A DNA stretch of 64,000 nt from Novispirillum itersonii (GTDB lineage: Bacteria; Pseudomonadota; Alphaproteobacteria; Rhodospirillales; Rhodospirillaceae). Of the stretch, positions 26,241 through 35,553 are shown one piece after another. Both the position numbers and the translations under genes were made by a program. Each line of letters begins with the position of its first letter. Position 1 is the stretch's first letter. The notes under the pieces are model-generated. The model was not told the origin of the DNA, made no database searches, and saw nothing but the letters and a program-made list of their open reading frames with translations. The DNA lies in NCBI RefSeq assembly GCF_014205675.1, contig NZ_JACIIX010000003.1:293983-357982 (forward strand), written 5' to 3'.

Positions 26241-27545
26241 ATGTCCGTCGTTCCGGCTGATCCGTCCGCCGCCCTTGACCGCCTGACGGCGCTGCACCCG
26301 AAGATCATCGACCTGTCGCTGGATCGGGTGTGGCGTCTGCTGGCGGCGCTGGGCAATCCGCAGGATCACCTGCCACCGGTCGTCCATGTGGCCGGAACCA
26401 ACGGCAAGGGATCGACCGTGGCAACGCTGCGGGCCTGTCTGGAAGCGGCGGGCAAGACCGTCCACGTCTATACCTCGCCGCATCTGGTCCGCTTTAATGA
26501 ACGGATCCGTCTGGCCGGTGAGATCATCAGCGATGCGGCGCTGGTGGCCCTGCTGGAAGAGGTGGAAGCCGCCAATGCCGGTCAGCCGATCACCTTTTTT
26601 GAGGTGACCACCTGCGCCGCCTTTCTGGCGTTCTCCCGCACTCCGGCGGATGTGGTGCTGCTGGAAACCGGTCTGGGCGGGCGGCTGGATGCCACCAATG
26701 TGGTGACCCGTCCGGCGGCGACCGTACTGACCTCGATCTCTCTCGATCATCAGCAGTATCTGGGGGAGACACTGGCCTCAATCGCCGCCGAGAAAGCCGA
26801 GATCATGCGCCCCGGTGTGCCCTGCATCGCCGCCGCCCATCCGGCGGAGGCTGCTGCGGTGGTGGATCAGGCTGCGGCCCGGATCGGCGCGGTCCTGTGG
26901 CGGGAAGGGCGGGATTTTACGGCCACTGCCGCAGAGACGCAGACCCTGTCTTTTGTCGTCGGGGATCTCCGGCTGACCCTGCCCCGGTCCCGTCTGCCGG
27001 GGGATCATCAGATCCAGAACGCCGGTCTGGCGCTGGCAGTCCTGACACGGGTGCCGGAGCTGGCTGTGCCGGAACAGGCCCTGCGTGACGGTCTTCCGGC
27101 GGTGGAGTGGCCCGCGCGGTTGCAGCCCCTGAGCCGGGGCCCGTTGGTGGAAGCTCTGCCACAGGGCTGGGACCTGTGGCTGGATGGTGGCCATAACCCC
27201 GATGCCGGGGAACGCCTTGCCGCTTATCTGCGTCAGCAGGGGGAGACCCGACCGCTGGATCTGGTGGTTGGGATGATTGATACCAAGGATGAAGCCGGGT
27301 TCCTGCGTCCGCTGCTGCCGCTGGTGCAGCGGGTCCGCACCGTGCCGGTGCTGTCCAGTGCCGCCGGGCGTCTGCCGCAGGCGGTGGCGGAGACGGCCCG
27401 GGGCTTGGGCGCTGCTGATGTCTCGGCCTGTGACAGTGTGGCGGCCGCGGTGGCCGCGCTGGTGGCTGATCAGACCGCTCCGCGCCGGGTGCTGATCTGC
27501 GGGTCGTTGTATCTGGCCGGGGATGTTCTGGCGACGAACGGGTGA
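26241..27545 (+). CDS. folC: Bifunctional dihydrofolate synthase / folylpolyglutamate synthase
   Basis: A 434-residue Mur-ligase-fold enzyme that joins glutamate to dihydropteroate and then extends folate glutamate tails. HVAGTNGKGST is the ATP loop (near 49-59). VYTSPHLVRFNERIRL, ETGLGGRLDATNVV and the C-terminal WLDGGHNPDAGERLA are family landmarks. It forms a tight operon with accD and ends just before a hairpin. Confidence 0.96.
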   Translation: MSVVPADPSAALDRLTALHPKIIDLSLDRVWRLLAALGNPQDHLPPVVHVAGTNGKGSTVATLRACLEAAGKTVHVYTSPHLVRFNERIRLAGEIISDAALVALLEEVEAANAGQPITFFEVTTCAAFLAFSRTPADVVLLETGLGGRLDATNVVTRPAATVLTSISLDHQQYLGETLASIAAEKAEIMRPGVPCIAAAHPAEAAAVVDQAAARIGAVLWREGRDFTATAAETQTLSFVVGDLRLTLPRSRLPGDHQIQNAGLALAVLTRVPELAVPEQALRDGLPAVEWPARLQPLSRGPLVEALPQGWDLWLDGGHNPDAGERLAAYLRQQGETRPLDLVVGMIDTKDEAGFLRPLLPLVQRVRTVPVLSSAAGRLPQAVAETARGLGAADVSACDSVAAAVAALVADQTAPRRVLICGSLYLAGDVLATNG

Positions 27546-27576
27546 TACCGCTTCCGGATGCTGCGGTCATGTGATG

Positions 27577-27608
27577 AGAACAGGGGGGCCCGATGGACCC
27601 CCTGTTCT
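27577..27608. terminator. Hairpin between convergent folC and MFS genes
   Basis: AGAACAGGGGG pairs perfectly with CCCCCTGTTCT around a ten-base loop, 32 bases after folC. The U-content after the stem is modest on the + side (GTTTCC) and absent on the other. Confidence 0.55.
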
Positions 27609-27633
27609 GTTTCCGACCGGTGAATCTGTCGGC

Positions 27634-28839
27634 TTACAGGGTGTTCTTCCGGGCACTGCGGGCGAGAATCCAGTAGGTTGCCATCGACAGGACCCCCATG
27701 ATGCCGATGCTCAGGCACATCGGCAGGGTGGTGCCATTGTGCAGCAGGCCGACCAGATATCCGGCGATGGCCCCGCAGCCCATTTGCAGGAAGCCCAGCA
27801 GGGCGCTGACCGATCCGGCGATTTTCGGGAACGGGGCAATCGCCCCGGCGGTGCCGTTGGGCAGGGTCAGGGCGCAGAAGAAGAAGTACAGCGAGATCGG
27901 CGCAATCACCCCGACCGGGGTCTGGATCCCGGCCAGCGCGACTCCGGCGGTCAGCAGCCCGGCGGCACCGATTCCCAGTGTTCCGAAACCGAGAACCCGG
28001 TCCAGCCCATAGCGTCCGGTCAGGCGGGCGGCGAGGAAACCGCCGCTGATGTAGCCGACGACGACGCAGGCGAAGGCAAAACCGAAATGGGCGCTGTCGA
28101 TGCCCAGCACGTCGATGATTACAAACGACGAGCCGGAAATGAAGCTGAACAGCCCGCCGAATCCGAAACCGACGGTCAGGGTATAGCCCATGAACACCGG
28201 CGATTTCAGAAGGTTGCCATAGGTGCGCAGCAGACGGCCGGGCCGGGTGGCCTGTGGATCCATATGGGCGTTGGTTTCCCGCAGCAGCAGCAGGGTTGCC
28301 GCCAGCACGCAGACCCCGAACACCACCAGCGCCACAAAGTTTGACCGCCAGCCGAAGCTGCCATGCAGCCAGCCGCCGATGATCGGCCCGACCGCCGGGG
28401 CCAGAGCCATGGCGCTGGCCATATAGGACATCATCCGCGCCGCCTCATCGCGGTGATAGACATCCCGCACAATGGCCCGGCCCAGCACCGGCCCGGCGCA
28501 GGCCCCGAACGCCTGCGCAAAGCGGGCAAGGATCAGGGCATCGATGGTCGGGGCCAGCAGGCAGGCGACCGAGGCCAGCAGGTACAGGATGATGCCGCCA
28601 ATAATCACCGGGCGCCGCCCGAAACGGTCCGACAGCGGGCCGTAAATCAGCATGCCGCAGGCAAAGCCGAGGGTGAAGGCCGACAGGGTCATCTGCACCT
28701 GACTGACGGTGGTGCCGAAGGCCCGGGTCATGTCCGGCAGGGACGGCAGATACAGGTCGGTGGACACCGGGCCGAAGGCGACCAGAAAGGTCAGCAGGAC
28801 GGCGACGGTCGGGGTCCGGGGATCAGGTTTGACGAACAT
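27634..28839 (-). CDS. Bcr/CflA-type multidrug efflux MFS transporter
   Basis: A 401-residue, 12-TM drug:proton antiporter. The first segment TVAVLLTFLVAFGPVSTDLYLPSLPDM is diagnostic of the Bcr/CflA (DHA1) group. Motif A is YGPLSDRFGRRPVIIGG, and motif C-like residues appear in ALAPAVGPIIGGWL. I use ATG 28839 because GGAAG sits upstream and TM1 follows quickly; ATG 28872 would add 11 residues. No regulator is next to it and the drug range is unknown. Confidence 0.9.
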   Translation of the reverse strand: MFVKPDPRTPTVAVLLTFLVAFGPVSTDLYLPSLPDMTRAFGTTVSQVQMTLSAFTLGFACGMLIYGPLSDRFGRRPVIIGGIILYLLASVACLLAPTIDALILARFAQAFGACAGPVLGRAIVRDVYHRDEAARMMSYMASAMALAPAVGPIIGGWLHGSFGWRSNFVALVVFGVCVLAATLLLLRETNAHMDPQATRPGRLLRTYGNLLKSPVFMGYTLTVGFGFGGLFSFISGSSFVIIDVLGIDSAHFGFAFACVVVGYISGGFLAARLTGRYGLDRVLGFGTLGIGAAGLLTAGVALAGIQTPVGVIAPISLYFFFCALTLPNGTAGAIAPFPKIAGSVSALLGFLQMGCGAIAGYLVGLLHNGTTLPMCLSIGIMGVLSMATYWILARSARKNTL

Positions 28840-28972
28840 GGGGGAGGGGGACTTCCGCGCTACTTGTTTCATTTGCAACTATGACAGGGCGGTCCGCTGA
28901 CGGGAACCACCCGAATCGGCGGGGCGGGGCAGGATCGGGTTACCGGATGGTAACCCTGTCAGGACGGAGACC

Positions 28973-29689
28973 TCAGCCGTAGAGATGCAGGCTGCTGCCA
29001 TGCCGCTTCAGCCAGTCGCGGGGGACGGCGTGATCCGGCATCAGCCGTGCCACCTCCGCCCAGAACCGGGGGGAGTGGTTCATTTCCGCCAGATGGGCCA
29101 GCTCGTGCGCCACCACATAGCGCAGAACCGGCGGCGGAGCCATCACCAGCCGCCACGAGAACGACAGATCGCCCAGTGTGGAACAGCTGCCCCAGCGGGA
29201 ACGGGTGTCGCGGACGGTGATCCGTCGCACCCGCCCTTCTGCGAGGGGGGACAGGCTCTGGCAGCAGGCGGTGATTTCCTGCCGGGCCAGCCGGGTCAGA
29301 TAATCCCGCACCCGGTTCTCCGGTTTTTCCACCGGTCCGGTCAGGATCAGCGCCGTCTCGGTCAGAGTGATTCCCCGGCGGCCCTGTGGATCATGGGTGA
29401 TCAGGCGGTCCTGCCCGGCCACCGGAATGCGGTGACCGGGCAGGAATGGCACCCGTCCGGGGGCGGTGGTCAGCCGCCGCCCGATCCAGTCGGCATGGTC
29501 ACTGACAAATCCCCGGATAAAACGGGCGGTGACTCCCGGCGGCGCGGTGACGGTCAGGCAGTTGTCGCGGGGGATGTAGCGCAGGGTCAGCCGGACCGCC
29601 CGGGGCGACACCCGCACCCGGACCGGCAGAACCTGCCCGCCGACCTCCACCGACAGGGTTGCTGACCGGGGCTGTGGGCTGCTGCTCAC
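28973..29689 (-). CDS. YgjP-type M48-like metalloprotease domain protein (DUF45)
   Basis: A 238-residue protein with the zinc motif [19 protein letters not shown] near 198-216 (HExxH in the form HELAH), preceded by [19 protein letters not shown], both hallmarks of the YgjP/SprT-like family. A hydrolase or peptidase role is assumed, but the substrate is unknown. It overlaps the ycgN-like gene by ATGA and closes the phaZ-ycgN-ygjP run. Confidence 0.9.
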   Translation of the reverse strand: MSSSPQPRSATLSVEVGGQVLPVRVRVSPRAVRLTLRYIPRDNCLTVTAPPGVTARFIRGFVSDHADWIGRRLTTAPGRVPFLPGHRIPVAGQDRLITHDPQGRRGITLTETALILTGPVEKPENRVRDYLTRLARQEITACCQSLSPLAEGRVRRITVRDTRSRWGSCSTLGDLSFSWRLVMAPPPVLRYVVAHELAHLAEMNHSPRFWAEVARLMPDHAVPRDWLKRHGSSLHLYG

Positions 29690-30231
29690 AGATCCGGCCA
29701 GTCAACGATGTGGTGGTCCAGCGGCCCGGCCTTGCGTTCGGAAATCACCCGGCCCCGGACGCTGATCCCGGCCTCATGAATGGTTTCGGCGCTGCCGGAG
29801 ACCAGCGGGTGCCACCACGCCAGATCCTTGCCTTCGTGCAGCAGCCGGTAGGCACAGGTGGTCGGCAGCCAGACCGCCGTCTCAATGAACTGCGGGAACA
29901 GCTGCACACAGTCGGGCACAAAGTCCCAGCGGTTGGGGTAGTCGGAACATTGGCAGGATCCGAGGTCGAGCAGACGGCAGGCGACATTGGTGTTGTGGAT
30001 TTCACCCGGTTCGCCGTCTTCGTCCTCGTCCTGAAGTTTGTGCAGGCAGCATTTTCCGCAGCCGTCGCACAGGGATTCCCACTCATCGCGGTCCATCTCC
30101 TCCAGAGATTTCCGTTTCCAGAACGGAAGCTCTCCGGAGGGGGCGGACGGCGGTGTCAGGGGGGCGGCAGCCTCAGGCGGCGCGCTGCTTTTCGGCCCGC
30201 GCCCCGTGGGCGCGGATGAAGTCTCGGACAT
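29686..30231 (-). CDS. ycgN: YcgN family cysteine-cluster protein (UPF0260)
   Basis: A 181-residue protein rich in cysteines: [11 protein letters not shown] (near 64-74), [19 protein letters not shown] and PTTCAYRL. The pattern suggests a metal or Fe-S site, but the role is unknown. The conserved part begins at [19 protein letters not shown]. The only start codon before it is the ATG at 30231, which gives a 59-base overlap with the end of phaZ and implies translational coupling to it. The first 40 or so residues are Pro/Ala-rich and not conserved. Confidence 0.87.
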   Translation of the reverse strand: MSETSSAPTGRGPKSSAPPEAAAPLTPPSAPSGELPFWKRKSLEEMDRDEWESLCDGCGKCCLHKLQDEDEDGEPGEIHNTNVACRLLDLGSCQCSDYPNRWDFVPDCVQLFPQFIETAVWLPTTCAYRLLHEGKDLAWWHPLVSGSAETIHEAGISVRGRVISERKAGPLDHHIVDWPDL

Positions 30232-31423
30232 GGGGCAGGATTTCCTCGCGCCAGCGGCGCCCGTTGAAAATACCGTAATGCCCCACTTTGGGCTGAAGAT
30301 GATGCTTGCGCAAGTCATCCGGCAGGCTGCTGCACAGGCTATGGGCGGCAATCGTCTGTCCGGCCCCGGTGATGTCGTCGCGTTCGCCTTCGACGGTCAG
30401 CAGGGCAACATCGGTGATCGCCTTGGTGTCAACCCGGCGGTCGTGAATCATCAGGGTGCCTTCCGGCAGGGCATGTTCCTTGAACACCCAGCGGATGGTG
30501 TCGAGGTAGAACTCTGCCGGAAGATCCATCACCGACAGATATTCGTCATAGAATTCCCGGTGCTTTTCCGCCGAGTCGCCGTCACCTTTGATCAGGTGGC
30601 GGTAATAGTGCAGATGGGCGTTCATGTGGCGGTCCATGTTCATCGACATGAAGCCGGACAGCTGAAGGAAGCCCGGATAGACCCGCCGCCCACGCCCGGC
30701 GTAGCTCATCGGCACGGTGTGGACCACCTTGCTTTCAAACCAGCTCATCTCGTGGGTATCGGCGAATTCGTTGACGGCGGTCGGGCTCTGGCGGGTGTCG
30801 ATCGGGCCGCCCATCATCACCATCGAGGCCGGACGGCAGGGGTCCTTGTCCTCGCTCATCAGCGACACCGCGGCCAGAACCGGCACGCTGGGCTGGCAGA
30901 CGGCCATGATGTGGGTGTTGGGGCCAAGGAAGGTCAGGAAGCTGCGCAGGTAGTCCACATAGCTGGCGAAGGTGAAGTCGCCCTTTGACAGCGGCACATC
31001 GCGGGCGTTGACCCAGTCGGTGATGTAAATGTCGTGGTCGGGCAGCATCGCTTCAACGGTGCCGCGCAGCAGGGTGGCATAATGGCCCGACATCGGGGCG
31101 ACCAGCAGCACCTTGGGGTCGGTCTTCGCGGCACCATCGCGGGCGAAATGCAGCAGGTTACAGAACGGCAGCTGCATCACGACTTCTTCGTGCACCGCAA
31201 CCTTATGGCCGTTGATTTCGGTGATGGGCAGATTGAACGGCGGTTTGGGGTACTGGCGGGTGATCCGCTCGAACAGTTCCGCCCCGGCGGCGAGACTGCG
31301 GCCGGTGTTGGTATGGGCAAACGGCATCCACGGGTTGGTGAACATCGTCTGCATGGTCTGGGCCATCAGCCGCATCGGCGCCAGGGCCGCATGCTGCATT
31401 TCGTGAAAATGATACAGTGGCAT
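30173..31423 (-). CDS. phaZ: Intracellular polyhydroxyalkanoate depolymerase
   Basis: A 416-residue enzyme that breaks down stored PHB granules. It starts [20 protein letters not shown] and contains [27 protein letters not shown] and [16 protein letters not shown]. The Cys in VCQPS occupies the nucleophile position, as in the intracellular depolymerases of the Ralstonia PhaZ1 type. The C-terminal half has [13 protein letters not shown] and [17 protein letters not shown], with the likely catalytic Asp and His. AGCAGG precedes the ATG at 31423. The upstream region carries a TGC-rich element and a 13-mer shared with phaB. Confidence 0.95.
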   Translation of the reverse strand: MPLYHFHEMQHAALAPMRLMAQTMQTMFTNPWMPFAHTNTGRSLAAGAELFERITRQYPKPPFNLPITEINGHKVAVHEEVVMQLPFCNLLHFARDGAAKTDPKVLLVAPMSGHYATLLRGTVEAMLPDHDIYITDWVNARDVPLSKGDFTFASYVDYLRSFLTFLGPNTHIMAVCQPSVPVLAAVSLMSEDKDPCRPASMVMMGGPIDTRQSPTAVNEFADTHEMSWFESKVVHTVPMSYAGRGRRVYPGFLQLSGFMSMNMDRHMNAHLHYYRHLIKGDGDSAEKHREFYDEYLSVMDLPAEFYLDTIRWVFKEHALPEGTLMIHDRRVDTKAITDVALLTVEGERDDITGAGQTIAAHSLCSSLPDDLRKHHLQPKVGHYGIFNGRRWREEILPHVRDFIRAHGARAEKQRAA

Positions 31424-31532
31424 CCTGCTCGTACCCTCCGACATATCCGCACAACGTGACACCGCCTGTTGCTCCGGGCCGGGTGGGGCGGGAGGGGGTG
31501 CCGTCTTTTCGGGGTTCCGGTTGCCTCCGGAT

Positions 31533-31545
31533 TTGTAATTTTGTT
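31533..31545. promoter_or_regulatory. 13-base element upstream of phaZ, shared with phaB
   Basis: TTGTAATTTTGTT here is the exact reverse complement of the word at 11559-11571 upstream of phaB. It starts 110 bases before the phaZ ATG. The second arm of the phaB inverted repeat is degenerate here (TTGCG instead of TTACA). Confidence 0.45.
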
Positions 31546-31645
31546 GCGACCGTAACCGGACCGTCATTTGATTTATTGCCGGAGATTCGAGACCCGGCAA
31601 GACAGAATCTGGAAATGGTCCATAAGACCCGTACAGTCTTTTATG

Positions 31646-31663
31646 TTGCAATGCAGCATAGCA
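31646..31663. promoter_or_regulatory. TGC-rich candidate PhaR operator upstream of phaZ
   Basis: TTGCAATGCAGCATAGCA contains overlapping TGC/GCA words, like the TGC-rich targets described for alphaproteobacterial PhaR. Similar clusters occur upstream of phaR (40055-40126). It lies 223 bases before the phaZ start, so an effect on phaZ would act from a distance or through a far upstream promoter. It also sits near the 3' end of cobB. Confidence 0.4.
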
Positions 31664-31688
31664 CGGCGGGGCTCTGCCGTCAGCGATT

Positions 31689-33053
31689 TTAAAAATCTTC
31701 CAGATCAATCATATGCAGGAATGACCCGGCCACGGAGCCCCGGCGCAGGCCCATGGCGGGCAGCGCGGTGCCGGTGGCGTCATGGGCCCGGAACAGGCGG
31801 TCGGCGGTGGACTCGTCCTCCCGCACAATGCTGGCGTAGTGGAATTCGTGACCGCGCAGAGGGGTTCCCGCCGGTCCGAACCCGCTGTCGGTCAGGGTCA
31901 CGACCCGCCGGTAGCCCAGATGCAGTTTCCGTCTGGCAAAGCTGGTCTCAACCGGCAGCAGCCCCAGCATCGGATGGGTCTGGCCGTCGGCGTCGGTCAG
32001 GGCGTCGCCAAGGGTCATGTAGCCGCCGCATTCGCCGATAATGGTGGCACCCCGGGCGGCGGCCTCCCGCATGCCCTGCCGGAACCTTTCCGCCGCTGCC
32101 AGACGCCCGGCATGCAGCTCCGGATATCCCCCGGGCAGGTATACCGCATCGGCGTCGGGGGCAGGGGATTCGTCGGCCAGCGGGGAGAACGGGACCAGCT
32201 CTGCCCCCCGTTCCTGCCAGCCGCGCAGCAGACCGGGGTAGGCGAAGGCGAAGGCGATATCGCGGGCCACCGCCACCCGCTGCCCCGGCGGCGGTGGAAA
32301 CGGGCGATGGCGGGCGATGGCGGGGGGCCGCGGCGGGCGGCTCAGGGCCATCACCGCCTCCAGATCGACATGGGCGGTCACCGTATCGGCGGCGGCTTCC
32401 AGAAATGCCTCCAGATCGGCGTGTTCCTGCGCCTGAATCAGCCCGAGGTGCCGGTGCGGCAGATCAAGGGCCTTGGCCCGTGGAACACTGCCAAGCACCG
32501 GCACATCGGGAACCGCCTCGGCAAGGGCCTGCCGGATGGCGGCTTCGTGGCGGGGGCCGCCGACCCGGTTGAGGATCAGGCCGGACAGGGTGACACCGGG
32601 GCGGAAGGTCTGGAAGCCTTTGGCAACGGCGGCGGCGGACGCGCTCTGGCCGCTGACGTCGAGGACAAACAGCACCGGGAAGCCGGTGCGCAGGGCCAGC
32701 GCCGCCGTCGATCCATCAGCCAGACGGTCGTCGACGAAAGCCCCGTCAAACAGCCCCATCACCCCTTCGGCCACCGTCATATCGCCGTCCAGCCAGCGCA
32801 GGGAGGTCAGCAGCGTTTCCGGCCGCATGCCCCAGGTATCCAGCGACAGGCAGGGATGGCCGCTGGCGGCGGCGTGAAAGGCCGGGTCGATGTAATCCGG
32901 CCCGGTCTTGGCGGTGCGCACCACCAGCCCCCGGCGGCGCAGGGCCCGGACCAGACCAAGGGTCAGGACTGTCTTGCCGCTGCCGGAAGAGGCTGCGGAG
33001 ACAATCAGGCCGGGGGCCAGATGGGGGGGCGCAGACAGGGAGTGGGGCATCAC
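31689..33053 (-). CDS. cobB: Cobyrinate a,c-diamide synthase
   Basis: A 454-residue enzyme (CobB/CbiA) that amidates the a and c side chains of the corrin ring using glutamine and ATP. The N-terminal dethiobiotin-synthetase-like domain has SAASSGSGKTVLTLG (19-33) and AKTGPDYIDPAFH. The C-terminal glutamine amidotransferase domain has the nucleophile Cys in IIGECGGYMTLGDAL. No other corrin-ring genes are adjacent except cobA three genes upstream, so the rest of the B12 pathway must lie elsewhere. Confidence 0.95.
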   Translation of the reverse strand: MMPHSLSAPPHLAPGLIVSAASSGSGKTVLTLGLVRALRRRGLVVRTAKTGPDYIDPAFHAAASGHPCLSLDTWGMRPETLLTSLRWLDGDMTVAEGVMGLFDGAFVDDRLADGSTAALALRTGFPVLFVLDVSGQSASAAAVAKGFQTFRPGVTLSGLILNRVGGPRHEAAIRQALAEAVPDVPVLGSVPRAKALDLPHRHLGLIQAQEHADLEAFLEAAADTVTAHVDLEAVMALSRPPRPPAIARHRPFPPPPGQRVAVARDIAFAFAYPGLLRGWQERGAELVPFSPLADESPAPDADAVYLPGGYPELHAGRLAAAERFRQGMREAAARGATIIGECGGYMTLGDALTDADGQTHPMLGLLPVETSFARRKLHLGYRRVVTLTDSGFGPAGTPLRGHEFHYASIVREDESTADRLFRAHDATGTALPAMGLRRGSVAGSFLHMIDLEDF

Positions 33054-33086
33054 AGCGTGGCCGACAGTGGAGTGCAGGGGGGGGCG

Positions 33087-33686
33087 TTACAGGGCGGCGG
33101 CCAGCTTTTTGGCCATCTCTTCGGGGGTGGTGTCATGCCCGAAGTAGGACAGGAACCGTCCGTCCGGCCCCATCAGGTAGGTGATGGCGGAATGGTCGAC
33201 CAGATAGCCTTCGGTGTCGTTTTCCTTGCCTTTTTCCTTGGCGTAATAAACCCGGTAGGCTTTGGCGATGGCGGCGGTCTGGTCTGCGGTGCCGACCAGA
33301 CCGACCAGACGCGGGTGGAAGGCGGCGACATAGGCGGTCATCTGCTCCAGCGTGTCGCGGGCCGGGTCAACGGTGACGAACAGCGGCTGAATTTTGTCGG
33401 CCTTGGCGGCAGGCAGGCTGTTCAGGGCCTGCGACAGGGTGGTCAGGCCGGTGGGGCAGACATCCGGGCAGTAGGTATAGCCGAAGTAGATCAGCATATA
33501 TTTGCCCTTGTAGGTTTCCTGCGTCACCGTCTTGCCGGTAGTGCCTGTCCCCGTCGTGGCTGTCATGGTGAACGGGCCGCCGAGGGCAGTGGCTTCGTTT
33601 TTCTCCAGAAAGCCCGGGGCAAACCGCAGGCCAAGGGCGACGGCCGCGACGGCGATGACGATCAGGATGACTTGCAAAGGCTTCAT
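33087..33686 (-). CDS. SCO1/SenC family copper-binding protein
   Basis: A 199-residue membrane-anchored thioredoxin-fold protein with one N-terminal TM (about 4-20). The copper ligands are C73 and C77 in YTYCPDVCPTG, plus the distal His in EGYLVDHSAITYLM. SCO proteins deliver copper to the CuA site of cytochrome c oxidase or keep it reduced. The next gene upstream (75 bases) is a DsbD-like membrane protein often found with SCO, which supports a cytochrome-oxidase assembly role. Confidence 0.95.
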   Translation of the reverse strand: MKPLQVILIVIAVAAVALGLRFAPGFLEKNEATALGGPFTMTATTGTGTTGKTVTQETYKGKYMLIYFGYTYCPDVCPTGLTTLSQALNSLPAAKADKIQPLFVTVDPARDTLEQMTAYVAAFHPRLVGLVGTADQTAAIAKAYRVYYAKEKGKENDTEGYLVDHSAITYLMGPDGRFLSYFGHDTTPEEMAKKLAAAL

Positions 33687-33761
33687 CGGGGGGTCCTCCG
33701 CTCAGGGGCCATCAGTCCGCGTGCCGGGCCCCGGCTGCTGCTGAAAAGGATCGGGCTACAC

Positions 33762-34532
33762 TCAGACAAACAGGGAGACGGCCAGCCACGCCAGCACCCC
33801 GGCGTTCAGGACCAGCAGCACCGGGGCGGCCTGCGCAATCAGGCCGCGCCAGCGCTGCCCGGCCAGATGTCCGGCCAGCCCGACGGCAAACAGGTTGGGC
33901 AGGGTGCCCAGACAGAAAGCGGCCATGCCAAAGGCTCCGGCCACCGGATCGCCGGTGGCGGCGGCGGCGGCAAGGGCGGCGTAGAGCAGCCCGCAGGGAA
34001 TGAAACCGAGAACCATCCCCAGCCCATAGCCACGCCAGCCCAGCGGGGCGGCGAACAGCGGGGCGGCCAGCCGGTTGATCCAGCGCCCCGCCGCCGGGGT
34101 GCTGACGGTGGCTGACGGCTGCCACAGCCGCTTCAGGCGGGGAATCGCATGACCGGCAAACAGCACGGCCGCCAGCAGCAGCAGGCCGGAAGACAGCCAG
34201 CGCAGGCCGCTGAGGCTGTTGATCTGCCCGGCCAGCGTGGCCCCGGCCGCGCCGAGCAACGAATAGGTGGTCATCCGGCCCAGCTGATAGGGCAGCAGGG
34301 CGGCACCGGTCAGCCGGTGCCATTCCCGCATCCGGTCAGCCGGGATCTTTTCCAGACGGGCCCCGACCTGCGACAGCACAAACGGGCCGCACATGCCGAT
34401 GCAGTGGCTGACGCCACCGACCAGACCGGTCAGGAACAGGCTGGTCAGCAGGCCGCCCTGTTCCGCCACCACGCCGGAGCAATGGCTGAGACCGGCGGCG
34501 ATCAGGGCAAAGGCGGTGTCGGGACTGGCCAT
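33762..34532 (-). CDS. TauE/SafE-like (DsbD_2) membrane protein with SHCxGMCGP motif
   Basis: A 256-residue protein of six or seven TMs. The motif GLVGGVSHCIGMCGPFVLSQ near residues 37-56 carries a His and two Cys inside the membrane, and a second half has GLGMVLGFIPCGLLYAAL. This family is a distant DsbD/CcdA relative seen near cbb3-oxidase and SCO genes and is thought to take part in copper or thiol handling for oxidase assembly. It begins 3 bases after the cobA stop. Confidence 0.88.
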   Translation of the reverse strand: MASPDTAFALIAAGLSHCSGVVAEQGGLLTSLFLTGLVGGVSHCIGMCGPFVLSQVGARLEKIPADRMREWHRLTGAALLPYQLGRMTTYSLLGAAGATLAGQINSLSGLRWLSSGLLLLAAVLFAGHAIPRLKRLWQPSATVSTPAAGRWINRLAAPLFAAPLGWRGYGLGMVLGFIPCGLLYAALAAAAATGDPVAGAFGMAAFCLGTLPNLFAVGLAGHLAGQRWRGLIAQAAPVLLVLNAGVLAWLAVSLFV

Positions 34533-34535
34533 GGC

Positions 34536-35378
34536 TTACGGTCCGGCCTGCCGCGCCCCGGCGGCGATGATCTGCCGTAGGGAGACGACCTCGCCGACCA
34601 CGACGATGGCGGGGGGATGCAGCCCGGCGGTGCGGATGGCCTCGACCAGTGTGCCGAGGGTGGCGGTGACCACCCGCTGGCGTGGGGTGGTGGCTTCGGC
34701 CACCGCAGCGGCAGGGGTGTCGGCAGACCGCCCGGCGGCGACCAGACGGTCCACGATCACCGGCAGATGCTTCAGGCCCATGTAGAACACCAGAACCGGC
34801 GAGGCATGGGCCAGCGCGTTCCAGTTCAGGCTGTCCGGAACCTCGCCGTTGGCGGCATGGCCGGTGATGAAGGTGATGGCGGCATTGGTTTCCCGCACGG
34901 TGGCAGGAATCCCGGCGGCGGCCAGACCACCGATTCCGGCGGTGATCCCGGAGACCACCCGGAACGGGATGCCGTGGGCGTGCAGGAACTGGCATTCCTC
35001 CGCCCCGCGTCCGAACACGAAGGGGTCGCCGCCCTTCAGCCGCAGCACCCGGCGGCCGCTGCGGGCCAGTGCCACCAAAGTTTCAGAGATATCGGCCTGT
35101 TTCGCGCTGGGCCGTCCGCCGCGCTTGCCCGCATACAGCCGCTCGGTGGCGGGCGGGGCCAGGGCGAGGATGCGGTCGTCGACGAGTGCGTCATAAACGA
35201 TCACATCGGCCTGCTGTAACGCCTGAAGGGCGTAGAGGGTCAGCAGGCCGGGATCGCCGGGGCCTGCCCCCACCAGCCAGACCCAGCCGGGCAGGAACTC
35301 AGGATAGTCCACCCCGGCCGGGCGGAGGGCCGGGCCGGTTGCCGTGTCCGGTGTATGTGCAGCGGTGTCCGTCATCAT
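34536..35378 (-). CDS. cobA: Uroporphyrinogen-III C-methyltransferase (SUMT)
   Basis: A 280-residue SAM enzyme that makes precorrin-2, the branch point for siroheme and cobalamin. WLVGAGPGDPGLLTLYALQAL binds SAM. YDALVDDRIL, RVLRLKGGDPFVFGRGAEE and FMTGHAANG-type (here FITGHAANGEVPD) motifs follow. It is a single-domain form without CysG oxidase/ferrochelatase. About 24 residues precede the core. ATG ATG at 35378/35375 leaves the exact start open. It is the first gene of a run that ends at cobB. Confidence 0.95.
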   Translation of the reverse strand: MMTDTAAHTPDTATGPALRPAGVDYPEFLPGWVWLVGAGPGDPGLLTLYALQALQQADVIVYDALVDDRILALAPPATERLYAGKRGGRPSAKQADISETLVALARSGRRVLRLKGGDPFVFGRGAEECQFLHAHGIPFRVVSGITAGIGGLAAAGIPATVRETNAAITFITGHAANGEVPDSLNWNALAHASPVLVFYMGLKHLPVIVDRLVAAGRSADTPAAAVAEATTPRQRVVTATLGTLVEAIRTAGLHPPAIVVVGEVVSLRQIIAAGARQAGP

Positions 35379-35553
35379 GAAACAGGTTCATACACCTCCG
35401 CCGGACTGCCTGCAAAGACTGAAACAGTCATATCCGCGTGAGCGGGGCGATCCGCTTTCGCCGGGCAGGATTTTCGGGCGCTCGGTTGCGTCGGGGCCGG
35501 GCCTGCGCTAGCTTCAGGCGGAGTGCCCGTTCATTCAGCGTCCGAGGAGCCCC

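Noticed and set aside
31782..34115. 777-codon plus-strand frame across cobB and SCO
   Set aside because: It crosses two real minus-strand genes and has low-complexity Gly/Gln/Arg composition.
35379..35553. Cobalamin riboswitch upstream of cobA
   Set aside because: The spacer is only 175 bases and lacks the B12-box (GCCACTG) and the usual long stem set.
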